Positions 47,896-56,377 of a stretch of 64,000 bases of DNA are shown here, one piece after another. The stretch comes from Bacteroidales bacterium (GTDB taxonomy: Bacteria > Bacteroidota > Bacteroidia > Bacteroidales > F082), in contig JAFRRS010000002.1 of assembly GCA_017427985.1 (NCBI GenBank), positions 1 through 64,000 of the forward strand, given 5' to 3'. A program made the position numbers and the translations under genes. Under the pieces are notes generated by a model. It was not told the DNA's origin and did not search any database. It saw only the letters and a list, made by a program, of their open reading frames with translations. The number at the start of each line of letters is the position of its first letter. Position 1 is the first letter of the stretch.

Positions 47896-47926
47896 AAAAA
47901 AACTTCACACCTATTAATATATTTGT

Positions 47927-47934
47927 TACATTTG
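47927..47934 (+). promoter_or_regulatory. -7 promoter box for speA
   Basis: TACATTTG followed by C, 48 nt before the start. Confidence 0.55.
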
Positions 47935-47982
47935 CAGTTCAAAAATGTTTAACTAAAATTAGCATAGCTAATTCACATCACT

Positions 47983-49896
47983 ATGGGAAGAAGTATGAGA
48001 AAATGGCGTGTTGAGGACTCGGCAGAGCTCTACAACATTAATAACTGGGGTATTAACTATTTCTCTATCAATGAGAAAGGCAACGTGGTGGTGACACCGC
48101 GTGAGGGCTGTGCCTCTGTTGACCTTCGTGAACTTGTCGACGAACTGCAGTTGCGCGACGTGTCGGCTCCTATGTTGATTCGTTTTCCTGACATCATCGA
48201 CACTCGAATCGAGAAGATTGATTCCTGCTTCAAGGAAGCCGCAAGGGAATACGAGTTTAAAGGCAAGAATTTCATCGTTTTCCCTATCAAAGTCAATCAA
48301 ATGCGCCCTGTCGTGGAGGAAATCGTCAGCCACGGAAAGAAGTTCAATATCGGTCTGGAAGCCGGTTCAAAGCCTGAACTTCATGCCATCATCGCTTCCA
48401 ACACCGACAGCGAATCGTTGATTATCTGCAACGGCTACAAAGACGAGAGCTTTATCGAGTTGGCGCTTCTCGCCCAAAAGATGGGTCGCACAATCATCAT
48501 CGTGGTTGAGAAAATGAACGAGCTCCGTCTCATCGCCAAGTTATCGAAACAGCTGAAAGTCACACCAAAGATTGGTATTCGCATCAAATTGGCGAGTTCA
48601 GGCGCTGGCAAGTGGGAAGATTCTGGCGGCGACGCATCGAAATTCGGGCTCTCACCTTCTGAATTGCTTGAAGCCTTAGAATATCTTGAAAAAAACAACA
48701 TGATGGACTGCCTGAAACTGGTGCATTATCACATCGGCAGCCAGGTCACGAAAATCAGAAGCATAAAGATTGCATTGAAAGAGGCTGCCCAGTTCTATGT
48801 GCAGCTTCATAAGATGGGCTTTAACATTGAATTTGTTGATGTCGGCGGCGGTCTTGGTGTCGATTATGACGGCACTCACTCTGCAAACAGCGCAAGCTCT
48901 GTCAACTATACTATCCAGGAATATGTCAACGACGCGATTTTCTCTATCGTCGACGCTTGCGACAAAAACGGATTGCAGCATCCTAACATCATCAACGAAT
49001 CTGGACGCGCATTGACAGCACATCACTCGGTGCTTATCATGGAAGTCCTTGAAACAGCGTCACTTCCGACATGGGACGACGATGAAGAGAAAGTCGAGCC
49101 AGACGACCACGAACTGATTCATGACCTTTATGAGACATGGGACAACCTCAGCAGCAAACAGTCATCAATGCTTGAGACTTGGCACGACGCCCAGGAAATC
49201 CGTGAAGAGGCTCTCGACCGCTTCAACATGGGTCTTCTCGACCTCAAGACAAGAGCCAAGGTTGAACGTTTGTTCTGGTCAATTGCATTGGAAATCAACC
49301 AGTTGTGCTCACAGCAGAAACGTGTGCCTGATGAATTGCTTTCATTGCCTAAATTGTTGGCTGACAAGTATTTCTGCAACTTCTCAATGTTCCAGTCGCT
49401 TCCTGACGCTTGGGCAATCGACCAGGTGTTCCCGGTGATGCCAATCCATCGTCTGAACGAATATCCAGACAGACAGGCGACTTTGCAGGACATCACATGT
49501 GACTCTGATGGCAAGATGACGACTTACGTCACCGGTCACAGCCTGTCTCACAATCTGCCAGTCCATTCCCTTGTTAAAAACGAGCCTTATTATATCGGTG
49601 TGTTTCTCGTCGGTGCCTACCAGGAAATCTTGGGCGATTTGCACAACCTGTTCGGTGACACCAACGCCGTGCACGTCTCCGTTGACGAAAAAGGTTATTA
49701 TATCGACCAAGTCATTGATGGTGAGACAGTTGCGGAAGTTCTTGAATATGTCCAGTACAGCCCGAAGAAACTCGTCAGAACCGTTGAATCATGGGTCACG
49801 AGCTGCGTGAAAGCCGGAAAAATCACCGTGGAGGAAGGAAAAGAATTCCTCTCAAACTATCGTTCCGGATTGTATGGTTACACGTATTTGGAATAA
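47983..49896 (+). CDS. speA: Biosynthetic arginine decarboxylase
   Basis: 637 aa, typical of the SpeA family (PLP fold III). The PLP lysine lies in FPIKVNQM (near 105), the glycine loop is FVDVGGGLGVDYDGT, and the second-subunit active-site region is represented by the later FSMFQSLPDAWAIDQ and GDTNAVHV motifs. It makes agmatine for polyamine synthesis. A second in-frame ATG four codons in (MRKW) is an alternative start. The gene ends before a strong terminator. Confidence 0.96.
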   Translation: MGRSMRKWRVEDSAELYNINNWGINYFSINEKGNVVVTPREGCASVDLRELVDELQLRDVSAPMLIRFPDIIDTRIEKIDSCFKEAAREYEFKGKNFIVFPIKVNQMRPVVEEIVSHGKKFNIGLEAGSKPELHAIIASNTDSESLIICNGYKDESFIELALLAQKMGRTIIIVVEKMNELRLIAKLSKQLKVTPKIGIRIKLASSGAGKWEDSGGDASKFGLSPSELLEALEYLEKNNMMDCLKLVHYHIGSQVTKIRSIKIALKEAAQFYVQLHKMGFNIEFVDVGGGLGVDYDGTHSANSASSVNYTIQEYVNDAIFSIVDACDKNGLQHPNIINESGRALTAHHSVLIMEVLETASLPTWDDDEEKVEPDDHELIHDLYETWDNLSSKQSSMLETWHDAQEIREEALDRFNMGLLDLKTRAKVERLFWSIALEINQLCSQQKRVPDELLSLPKLLADKYFCNFSMFQSLPDAWAIDQVFPVMPIHRLNEYPDRQATLQDITCDSDGKMTTYVTGHSLSHNLPVHSLVKNEPYYIGVFLVGAYQEILGDLHNLFGDTNAVHVSVDEKGYYIDQVIDGETVAEVLEYVQYSPKKLVRTVESWVTSCVKAGKITVEEGKEFLSNYRSGLYGYTYLE

Positions 49897-49912
49897 GAAA
49901 CCACTGAAAACG

Positions 49913-49941
49913 AAAAAGACCTTCAATCGAAGGTCTTTTTT
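49913..49941. terminator. Rho-independent terminator between speA and tRNA-Lys (bidirectional)
   Basis: Perfect 11-bp stem AAAAGACCTTC / GAAGGTCTTTT with a 4-nt loop. A-run and T-run on both sides allow it to end speA on the plus strand and the tRNA-Lys transcript on the minus strand. The stem is identical to that at 52782-52807. Confidence 0.9.
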
Positions 49942-49942
49942 G

Positions 49943-50015
49943 TGACCCGCCTGGGGCTCGAACCCAGGACCCCCACATTAAAAGTGTGATGCTCTACCTG
50001 CTGAGCTAGCGAGTC
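49943..50015 (-). tRNA. tRNA-Lys (anticodon TTT)
   Basis: Cloverleaf on the minus strand: acceptor GACTCGC/GCGGGTC, D-arm GCTCAGCAGGTAGAGC, anticodon loop CTTTTAA, T-arm with GGGTTCGAGCCC. CCA is not encoded. The A after the anticodon makes it a t6A37 substrate. Confidence 0.95.
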
Positions 50016-50043
50016 ATTGAACTTTTTCGTTCAAATGCGAGTG

Positions 50044-50051
50044 CAAAAATA
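50044..50051 (-). promoter_or_regulatory. -7 promoter box for tRNA-Lys
   Basis: TATTTTTG followed by C on the minus strand, about 28 nt upstream of the mature tRNA. Confidence 0.55.
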
Positions 50052-50092
50052 CTACATTTTTCAATATCTCCGACAAAAAATGTTAAAATTTT

Positions 50093-50704
50093 TTACATCA
50101 GAATTCCCTTGCCCTGACGTGTTATAAGTATCTCATTATCAGTGCAATCCACGATAGTACTCTCTTGATTGTCGCCTATTCCGCCGTCAATGATGATATC
50201 GACACGGTCTTTGTAATGCTCATTTATCTCCTCAGGATCAGTCAAAAAACCTAAAATCTCATCCTCATCGATGATGGATGTTGTCATAATCGGACAGCCT
50301 AATTCCCTCACGATATTGGTGATGATTGGCTGGTCTGGAATACGGATTCCTATGGTTTTTCTTTTGCTTTGGAAAATTTTCGGGATGCTGTTGTTGGCTT
50401 CAAGAATGAACGTGAATGCACCGGGAAGATTCCTTTTCATCAGCTTGAAAACGTCGTTGTTTATCGGTTTTGTAAACTCCGACAGCTGACTTAAATCATT
50501 GAAAATAAATGAAAAATGCGCTTTCTCTTTTCTTATTCCCTTGATTTGCGCAATACGTTCAAATGCCTTGTTGCTTCTGATGCTGCATCCGATGCCGTAA
50601 ATTGTGTCAGTAGGGAAAATAATAACCCCGTCATCATTAAGACACTCGATAATCATCTTAATGTGACGAGGATTCGGATTTTCCGGATGTACTTGTAAAT
50701 ACAT
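50093..50704 (-). CDS. tsaC: Threonylcarbamoyl-AMP synthase (YrdC/Sua5 family)
   Basis: 203 aa from the ATG at 50704 (MYLQVHPENPNPRH); the longer open frame runs back into tRNA-Arg and is rejected. A single YrdC domain: GVIIFPTDTIYGIGCS (near 23-38), KGIRKEKAHFSFI and PGAFTFILEA with the GIRIPDQPI strand. It makes threonylcarbamoyl-AMP for t6A37 of ANN-decoding tRNAs. No C-terminal Sua5 domain is present. It starts 4 nt after the 3' end of tRNA-Arg(TCT), and that tRNA's promoter is the likely source of its transcript. Confidence 0.92.
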   Translation of the reverse strand: MYLQVHPENPNPRHIKMIIECLNDDGVIIFPTDTIYGIGCSIRSNKAFERIAQIKGIRKEKAHFSFIFNDLSQLSEFTKPINNDVFKLMKRNLPGAFTFILEANNSIPKIFQSKRKTIGIRIPDQPIITNIVRELGCPIMTTSIIDEDEILGFLTDPEEINEHYKDRVDIIIDGGIGDNQESTIVDCTDNEILITRQGKGILM

Positions 50705-50708
50705 ATTG

Positions 50709-50782
50709 TGATTCCGCTGGGATTCGAACCCAGGACCCACAGCTTAGAAGGCTGTTGCTCTATCCAGCTGAGCTACAGAACC
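50709..50782 (-). tRNA. tRNA-Arg (anticodon TCT)
   Basis: Minus-strand cloverleaf: acceptor GGTTCTG/CGGAATC with two G-U pairs, D-arm GCTCAGCTGGATAGAGC, anticodon loop CTTCTAA, T-arm GGGTTCGAATCCC. CCA is not encoded. It decodes AGA and is another t6A37 substrate; tsaC follows at once. Confidence 0.95.
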
Positions 50783-50799
50783 ATTGCTTTTCGCAACTG

Positions 50800-50807
50800 C
50801 AAAAATA
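50800..50807 (-). promoter_or_regulatory. -7 promoter box for tRNA-Arg(TCT) and tsaC
   Basis: TATTTTTG followed by C on the minus strand, 17 nt upstream of the mature tRNA; no other promoter is visible before tsaC. Confidence 0.55.
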
Positions 50808-50885
50808 CAATTTTTTATTAAAACTTCTACAAAAAATACAAAAATTTATTCGTATTTTTATTCAATTGATAATCAATTGATTGCG

Positions 50886-51146
50886 TCATTTCTTACCCGT
50901 CGGAGGCTGTGGCTTCGACTTCTTAACGTTGATAACGTTGCCCTGAAACTCCATTTCGTTGGTCTCAACAACCGCCACGTAGGCCTCGCTGTCGTTCGGC
51001 ATCTCAACAAAACCGTAGCATTTCGAACGCTTCGTGTCATGATCCATGATGACCTTACATGATGAAACTGTGCCAAAACGCTCAAAAAGCCTCTTGACGT
51101 CGTCGGCTGTCGTCCTTGGAGATAGTTTTGCTATAAAAATCTTCAT
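50886..51146 (-). CDS. RRM-type RNA-binding protein
   Basis: 86 aa, one RNA recognition motif. RNP2 reads IFIAKL (3-8) and RNP1 reads KCYGFVEM (about 42-49), with the usual aromatic at the central RNP1 position. A short basic, Pro-rich tail (KKSKPQPPTGKK) follows. Small RRM proteins are common in Bacteroidota and are thought to act as global RNA chaperones or post-transcriptional regulators. No partner is evident from its neighbours. Confidence 0.92.
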   Translation of the reverse strand: MKIFIAKLSPRTTADDVKRLFERFGTVSSCKVIMDHDTKRSKCYGFVEMPNDSEAYVAVVETNEMEFQGNVINVKKSKPQPPTGKK

Positions 51147-51197
51147 AATGAAAAATTATGTTATTAAAATTTACCCAACTGATTAAAAATCAGCATG

Positions 51198-51205
51198 CAA
51201 AGATA
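51198..51205 (-). promoter_or_regulatory. -7 promoter box for the RRM gene
   Basis: TATCTTTG followed by C on the minus strand, 51 nt before the start. Confidence 0.5.
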
Positions 51206-51284
51206 TAAATATATTTTTATTCACAGAAGATTTTTGATTAAAAAATTTATAATATTTATTTTTATAAATTTATTTTAACCGCGA

Positions 51285-52361
51285 TTATTTCACTATTTCC
51301 AAGATTTTACTGATGATTTCAGTGTTATCCATCACGCCGGAAAAATTCTCCGCACCTGGTCCGTAAGAGAACACCGGAACGAAAACCGCCGAATGGCTGC
51401 CCGTGCTGAAGTGGAAATTCGTCTTGGTATACTTGCCTTCCGGATCGATTATCGAAAGTCCGCCGGTCTCATGGTCGGCAGTGACAATGACCAAAGTGTT
51501 CTGGTCTTTTTCGGCAAAGTCAAGCACCACGTTGATGGCCTGGTCGAAGTCGCGCATCTCATCAACCATAGTGGCCGAGTCGTTGTCATGGCAGGCAAAG
51601 TCGATCTGTGAGCCTTCAACCATCAGGAAAAATCCTTTCTCGTTGTCAAGCATTTCAAGAGCTTTGGCTGTGGCTTTTGGCAGATAATCGCCACGTTCCG
51701 ATGCTTTTTTCATGTGTTTGCGGCATGTCAGAACCATCGTTCTCGCATTGTTGTCAGTGATTTGCGGAAGCGAGTCGTAGATGTTCCAGCCTTTTTTCCA
51801 CATTTTTTCAATAAGGTCCTCGTTGTCTTTTCTTTCCGTGAAATATTTCTTGCCGCCGCCAAAAAGCACGTCAAGTTTCTCCTTGTCTGAAATCTCAAGA
51901 GCGATTTCCTCGTTGTTTTTCCTGCTTATGTTATGAGCGATGAAATCAGCTGGTGTGGCGTGTGTCACCGAGCAAGTCACCACGACACCCGTCTTCTTGC
52001 CTTGTTCCGCAAGAATATCGAGCATACTTGGCACAGGAATGCTGTCGGAGTTCATTCCAATCACACCGTTGTTTGTCTTCTTGCCTATTGCGATAGCTGT
52101 TCCACCAGCCGCGGAGTCGGTTATCTCGTTTGATGCAGACTTCGTTATCGAAAAGCCAGTATAAGGGAATCTCTCAAAGGATGTCTTTTCCTTACTTGTC
52201 AAAATGAGTGAATAAACCTGTGCTGTTCCCATTCCGTCACCAATCATGACGACCACGTTTTTAGGAGCTACAGGAGCGCTTTTTCCATTGTTTGATGTGC
52301 AAGAACTTGAAAATAAAGCTGTTGCGATGACTAAAACTGAAAAAAATACACGTGTTTTCAT
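51285..52361 (-). CDS. Alkaline phosphatase (PhoA superfamily), lipoprotein
   Basis: 358 aa from the ATG at 52361, which starts a lipoprotein signal (ALFSSSC with Cys21 as the lipid site); the open frame continues upstream without support. The metal and nucleophile sites are seen: IGDGMG with Asp42, EITDSAAGGTA with Ser83 as the nucleophile, MVEGSQIDFACHDND, and VIVTADHETGG with the late SHSAVFVPVF. It releases phosphate from organic esters in the periplasm or at the outer membrane. No Pho-box-like site was recognised. Confidence 0.92.
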   Translation of the reverse strand: MKTRVFFSVLVIATALFSSSCTSNNGKSAPVAPKNVVVMIGDGMGTAQVYSLILTSKEKTSFERFPYTGFSITKSASNEITDSAAGGTAIAIGKKTNNGVIGMNSDSIPVPSMLDILAEQGKKTGVVVTCSVTHATPADFIAHNISRKNNEEIALEISDKEKLDVLFGGGKKYFTERKDNEDLIEKMWKKGWNIYDSLPQITDNNARTMVLTCRKHMKKASERGDYLPKATAKALEMLDNEKGFFLMVEGSQIDFACHDNDSATMVDEMRDFDQAINVVLDFAEKDQNTLVIVTADHETGGLSIIDPEGKYTKTNFHFSTGSHSAVFVPVFSYGPGAENFSGVMDNTEIISKILEIVK

Positions 52362-52378
52362 AAAATGTTTATTTTTTG

Positions 52379-52386
52379 CAAAGATA
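52379..52386 (-). promoter_or_regulatory. -7 promoter box for the alkaline phosphatase gene
   Basis: TATCTTTG followed by C on the minus strand, 17 nt before the chosen start. Confidence 0.55.
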
Positions 52387-52465
52387 ATAAAAATATGATA
52401 ATCAACGGGAAAGTGACCAAATAAAAATTTTTTCAAAAAAAATTTGCTGATATTCAAAAATGATG

Positions 52466-52473
52466 TATCTTTG
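52466..52473 (+). promoter_or_regulatory. -7 promoter box for the tRNA-Ser/Pro/Pro operon
   Basis: TATCTTTG followed by C, 22 nt before tRNA-Ser. Confidence 0.6.
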
Positions 52474-52495
52474 CACCCGCAAAACCACAGAACCC

Positions 52496-52583
52496 GGAGA
52501 GGTGGGTGAGTGGCTGAAACCAACAGTTTGCTAAACTGTCGTAGCCCCTAAGGCTACCGGGGGTTCGAATCCCCCCTTCTCCG
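52496..52583 (+). tRNA. tRNA-Ser (anticodon GCT)
   Basis: 88-nt class II tRNA with acceptor GGAGAGG/CTTCTCC, anticodon loop TTGCTAA, a long variable arm (GTAGCCCCTAAGGCTAC) and T-arm GGGGGTTCGAATCCCCC. Discriminator G. First in a three-tRNA operon. Confidence 0.95.
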
Positions 52584-52589
52584 CGACCT

Positions 52590-52664
52590 CGGGGCATAGC
52601 GCAGTCCGGCTAGCGCACCTGCTTTGGGAGCAGGGGGTCGCAGGTTCGAATCCTGCTACCCCGA
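52590..52664 (+). tRNA. tRNA-Pro (anticodon TGG), copy 1
   Basis: Acceptor CGGGGCA/TACCCCG, anticodon stem CCTGC/GCAGG with loop TTTGGGA, T-arm GCAGGTTCGAATCCTGC. CCA not encoded. Confidence 0.95.
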
Positions 52665-52692
52665 CACAATAAAAATTCTCATGGTTTTGGAT

Positions 52693-52767
52693 CGGGGCAT
52701 AGCGCAGTCCGGCTAGCGCACCTGCTTTGGGAGCAGGGGGTCGCAGGTTCGAATCCTGCTACCCCGA
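52693..52767 (+). tRNA. tRNA-Pro (anticodon TGG), copy 2
   Basis: Identical over 75 nt to the copy 103 bp upstream; a recent tandem duplication or one kept by gene conversion. Confidence 0.95.
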
Positions 52768-52777
52768 CAGGAAAGAC

Positions 52778-52809
52778 AAAAAAAAGACCTTCGTCAGAAG
52801 GTCTTTTTT
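52778..52809. terminator. Bidirectional terminator between tRNA-Pro and the MalY-type gene
   Basis: The same perfect 11-bp stem (AAAAGACCTTC/GAAGGTCTTTT) as at 49914-49939, with a different 4-nt loop (GTCA). The stop codon of the minus-strand aminotransferase gene lies in the loop, so the final codons of that gene are part of the stem. Confidence 0.9.
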
Positions 52810-53954
52810 ATTCTCCTCATCGCTTCTTCAACAACACTTCGCGGACACGCCAGATTGATTCTCAGGCACTTCTCCCCTTGCTTGCCAAACTCCTTGCCGT
52901 TGTTCAGACCCAAACCCGCCTCGAAAATCATCTTGTGGTTAAGTTCCTTATTATCAAGACCGTATGCCGAGAAGTCAAGCCAAAGCATATATGTCGCCTC
53001 CGCCTTGTGCACCCTGATTTTCGGCATTTCTTTATTTATGAAATCCACAACATAGTTGATGTTTCCTTGTATGTATTGCAGCAGCTGTTGAAGCCACTCC
53101 TCCCCTTTCTCCATCGCCGTTTTTGTTGCGACCTTGCCGAAAATGTTTCCTAAATTTATTTCCGTACTATCAACAAAATCAACGTATTTCTTGCGAAGCT
53201 CGTCATTTGCAATGATTATCGTGGAAGTCGCCATTCCAGCAAGGTTGAACGTCTTGCTTGCAGCATGAGCCGTGATGCAATGTTGCTCGAAATCCTTTGA
53301 AACACTGGCAAAAGGCACGTGTTTGAATCCTGGCATAACGAGGTCGCAATGGATCTCGTCTGAAAACACCAAAACATTGTTCCTCAAACAGATATCGCCC
53401 AATCGCTGCAGCTCGTCACGCGTCCAGCATCTTCCAACAGGATTGTGTGGATTGCTGAGTATCAACATCTTAGCTGTCTTGGCTTGTTGTTCAAGAAGCT
53501 CATAATCCATGATAAAGCCGTCATCGGTGTCAATAAGCGGATTGAGGACAAGTTTGCGGTTGTGGCTCTCCACGGCATGGAAAAACGGCGGATAGACAGG
53601 CGGTTGGATTATCACCTCGTCGCCTTCTTTTGTAAGTCCCATCACTGCCATGTTGAATGCGCTGACAACGCCTGGAGTATACGTCATCCATTCTTTTTTC
53701 ACGTCCCACTGATGGCGGCGGCGAATCCAGTTGGCAATGGCTTCAAAATACGCTTCTTCACGGAAAGTGTAACCGTAAACGTCATATTTTGCACGCTCAA
53801 TGACAGCCTCACGTATGAAATCAGGAGTGCGGAAATCCATGTCAGCAACCCACATCGGAATGACATCAGCTTTGCCGAAAACATTGTTTCTCAAGTCATA
53901 TTTGACACTTTCAGTGCCAGCACGGTTTATTATTTCATCAAAATTGTATTTCAT
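52794..53954 (-). CDS. MalY/PatB-type PLP aminotransferase (putative C-S lyase)
   Basis: 386 aa from the ATG at 53954. The N-terminal NRAGTESVKYD and VIPMWVADMDF segments are diagnostic for the MalY/PatB branch. NPHNPVGRCW and FSDEIHCDLV bind the cofactor, and the PLP lysine is in HAASKTFNLAG. Members cleave cystathionine or other cysteine-S conjugates. The product of this member is not assignable further. The stop codon sits in the loop of a bidirectional terminator. No TAxxTTTG box exactly fits; CAACTTTG lies about 16 nt upstream. Confidence 0.92.
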   Translation of the reverse strand: MKYNFDEIINRAGTESVKYDLRNNVFGKADVIPMWVADMDFRTPDFIREAVIERAKYDVYGYTFREEAYFEAIANWIRRRHQWDVKKEWMTYTPGVVSAFNMAVMGLTKEGDEVIIQPPVYPPFFHAVESHNRKLVLNPLIDTDDGFIMDYELLEQQAKTAKMLILSNPHNPVGRCWTRDELQRLGDICLRNNVLVFSDEIHCDLVMPGFKHVPFASVSKDFEQHCITAHAASKTFNLAGMATSTIIIANDELRKKYVDFVDSTEINLGNIFGKVATKTAMEKGEEWLQQLLQYIQGNINYVVDFINKEMPKIRVHKAEATYMLWLDFSAYGLDNKELNHKMIFEAGLGLNNGKEFGKQGEKCLRINLACPRSVVEEAMRRIKKTF

Positions 53955-54020
53955 AAGAATATTTTTCGCAAAGTTGAAACATTTTTTGATATGAAACACA
54001 TTTTTTTGCAAAAAAAATTA

Positions 54021-54028
54021 TACTTTTG
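54021..54028 (+). promoter_or_regulatory. -7 promoter box for the TonB receptor/DUF4249 operon
   Basis: TACTTTTG followed by C, 18 nt before the start. Confidence 0.6.
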
Positions 54029-54046
54029 CAAACTTAAGCAAAATAT

Positions 54047-56374
54047 ATGAAAAAAATATATACACTATTGATTATCATGATATTGTCTTCGCTATCGTCG
54101 ATAGCCCAAAGCGGCATTTACGGCGTGGTGAAGGACGAGGACAGCGGAGAGATGCTCGTTGAGGCCGCCGTATATGTCGATTCACTTCAAATCGGAACGA
54201 CAACCAACTTCAACGGCTACTATGACCTTCCGCTGAAGCCAGGCAAATATAAAATCCGTTTTTCTTATCTCGGTTATTCCACTGTTGAAAAAACAGTGAG
54301 TATTGACAATTCGCGTAAGCGATTGAATGTCTCATTACAAATGGAGAGCCAGATGCTTGAAAGTGTTGTGGTATCAAGCAAAAAACGTGATGCCAATGTG
54401 CGTGAACTCGCGATGAGTGTGCAGAAGCTGGAGATGAAGAAAATCAGGAAGATGCCTGCTTTGATGGGCGAAGTGGATGTCATTAAGGCGATTCAGCTGC
54501 TTCCAGGCGTGCAGGCTGCATCGGAAGGCTCGTCGGGCTTCAGTGTGCGCGGCGGCTCACCCGACCAGAACCTCATAACCCTCGACGACGCCCCTGTCTA
54601 CAACGCGTCTCATTTCCTCGGATTCTTTTCGGTTTTCAACAATGACGTGGTGAAAGACGCCACATTATATAAAGGTGACATTCCCGCGAACTACGATAGC
54701 CGTCTCTCTTCGGTGTTGGATGTCAAGACGTTAGACGAGATTCCAGACCGTTTCACCATGACGGGAGGTGTCGGAATTCTTACAAGCCGCCTGATGGTGA
54801 ACATGCCTTTCAACAAGCAGCGCACCGCCGTGATGCTCGCCGGTCGCGTGACTTACGGCGGACTTCTTACACCTTATATCATTAATGATTTGAAGGACAC
54901 ACGTCTTTATTTTTATGACCTTAACGGAAAAATAACGCATGTTTTCAATAAAAACAACCGTCTTTGTCTCTCGGTTTACAACGGTTATGACAAAATCGGT
55001 ATTGTGAATATGATGAGCATCGGCTACGGAAACACCACTGCAACAGCACGATGGAATCATATTTTCACAGAAAAACTAACCTCAAACCTCTCGTTTGGGC
55101 TTACAAGATACAGATATAACGTTGATGTGACGATGAAACCTTACGATTTCTCTATCACAGCAGGCATCAACGATTACACAGGAAAATACGATTTCACATG
55201 GCTGATGAACAGTAAAATCATCTCAAAGTTCGGAGTTTCAATGACTTATCATAGATATAGCCAAGGCGAACTTGACGACAGAACAGGTGTTGTTGCTCAG
55301 TATTTAAATGTCGACCCAAAGGAAAAAGTCTACAGAAAGGCGATAGAAACCGCTTTATATTATGGACACGAACATAAGCTAAATCCTTTCTTTTCAATAA
55401 GGTACGGACTGAGATTGTCGATGTATCAGAACATCGGTGCGGAGACCTTGTATCTATTTGACGAGAACTACAACAATTATGACTCGGTTTATTACGGTTC
55501 CGGCAAGATTTTCAACACCGAGATAAATCTCGAGCCGCGTCTTGCCATGATGTATCGTCTTGGCGCAACTTCTTCTGTAAAAGCCTCATATTCAAGGACT
55601 GTGCAGTATGCCCAGATTGCCAACAACGCCACGGGCGGACTGCCTTTTGACGTTTGGTTCCCATCAAGTCCGAATATAAAACCTCAAAAATGCGATCAAT
55701 TTGCGGTGGGTTATTTCAGGAATTTCAGAGGCAACGATATTGAGACTTCAGCTGAGGTTTTCTACAAACATCTCACCGATGTCATTGATTTTGCTGACGA
55801 TGCGGTGTTTTACGGCAACGTCCTTATTGACGGCGAGGTGCGAGTCGGAAAAGGTCGTTCGTATGGTGCGGAGTTCATTGTCAGAAAGAATTATGGAAAA
55901 CTAACAGGTTGGATTTCATATACATACAGCAGGTCATTACGCACAGTGAAAGGCATCAGTCATGATGAAGAATATAGCTCGCCGTTCGACCGTCCGCATT
56001 GCATCAGCATTGTGGTGAATTATGAGTTTAACGACAGACTCAACGTTTCCGCCAACTGGATTTACAACACCGGACAGCCGATCACCTATCCTTACGGGAA
56101 ATACACCGACCACGGCACGACATACGCCATTTACAACGGTTATCGCAACCAAAGCCGTTATCCCGACTACCACCGCCTTGATGTTTCCATAACTTGGAAA
56201 GGCAAGGAACACAAGCGCTGGCAAGGCGAATGGAATGTGTCGGTATACAATGTCTACGGTCGCCACAACACTTGGGCGGTGACGTTCAAACAAGGCGAAA
56301 ACAACACTCTTGAAACGGAAAAGATGTATCTTTTCTCTGTAATTCCTTCAATATCATACAATTTCAAATTCTAA
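54047..56374 (+). CDS. TonB-dependent receptor with N-terminal CarboxypepD_reg-like domain
   Basis: 775 aa with a signal peptide (about 1-20). Residues about 22-105 are the regulatory-like sandwich (IYGVVKDEDSG, TTTNFNGYYDL, FSYLGYSTV). The plug domain (about 130-220) carries GFSVRGGSPDQNLITLDD, and the rest is a 22-strand barrel ending in a C-terminal Phe (SYNFKF). It imports an unknown ligand across the outer membrane using TonB energy. The DUF4249 gene 3 bp downstream replaces the SusD of classical SusCD pairs, so the substrate is probably not a glycan. It has no fused anti-sigma-binding STN domain. Confidence 0.93.
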   Translation: MKKIYTLLIIMILSSLSSIAQSGIYGVVKDEDSGEMLVEAAVYVDSLQIGTTTNFNGYYDLPLKPGKYKIRFSYLGYSTVEKTVSIDNSRKRLNVSLQMESQMLESVVVSSKKRDANVRELAMSVQKLEMKKIRKMPALMGEVDVIKAIQLLPGVQAASEGSSGFSVRGGSPDQNLITLDDAPVYNASHFLGFFSVFNNDVVKDATLYKGDIPANYDSRLSSVLDVKTLDEIPDRFTMTGGVGILTSRLMVNMPFNKQRTAVMLAGRVTYGGLLTPYIINDLKDTRLYFYDLNGKITHVFNKNNRLCLSVYNGYDKIGIVNMMSIGYGNTTATARWNHIFTEKLTSNLSFGLTRYRYNVDVTMKPYDFSITAGINDYTGKYDFTWLMNSKIISKFGVSMTYHRYSQGELDDRTGVVAQYLNVDPKEKVYRKAIETALYYGHEHKLNPFFSIRYGLRLSMYQNIGAETLYLFDENYNNYDSVYYGSGKIFNTEINLEPRLAMMYRLGATSSVKASYSRTVQYAQIANNATGGLPFDVWFPSSPNIKPQKCDQFAVGYFRNFRGNDIETSAEVFYKHLTDVIDFADDAVFYGNVLIDGEVRVGKGRSYGAEFIVRKNYGKLTGWISYTYSRSLRTVKGISHDEEYSSPFDRPHCISIVVNYEFNDRLNVSANWIYNTGQPITYPYGKYTDHGTTYAIYNGYRNQSRYPDYHRLDVSITWKGKEHKRWQGEWNVSVYNVYGRHNTWAVTFKQGENNTLETEKMYLFSVIPSISYNFKF

Positions 56375-56377
56375 GAC

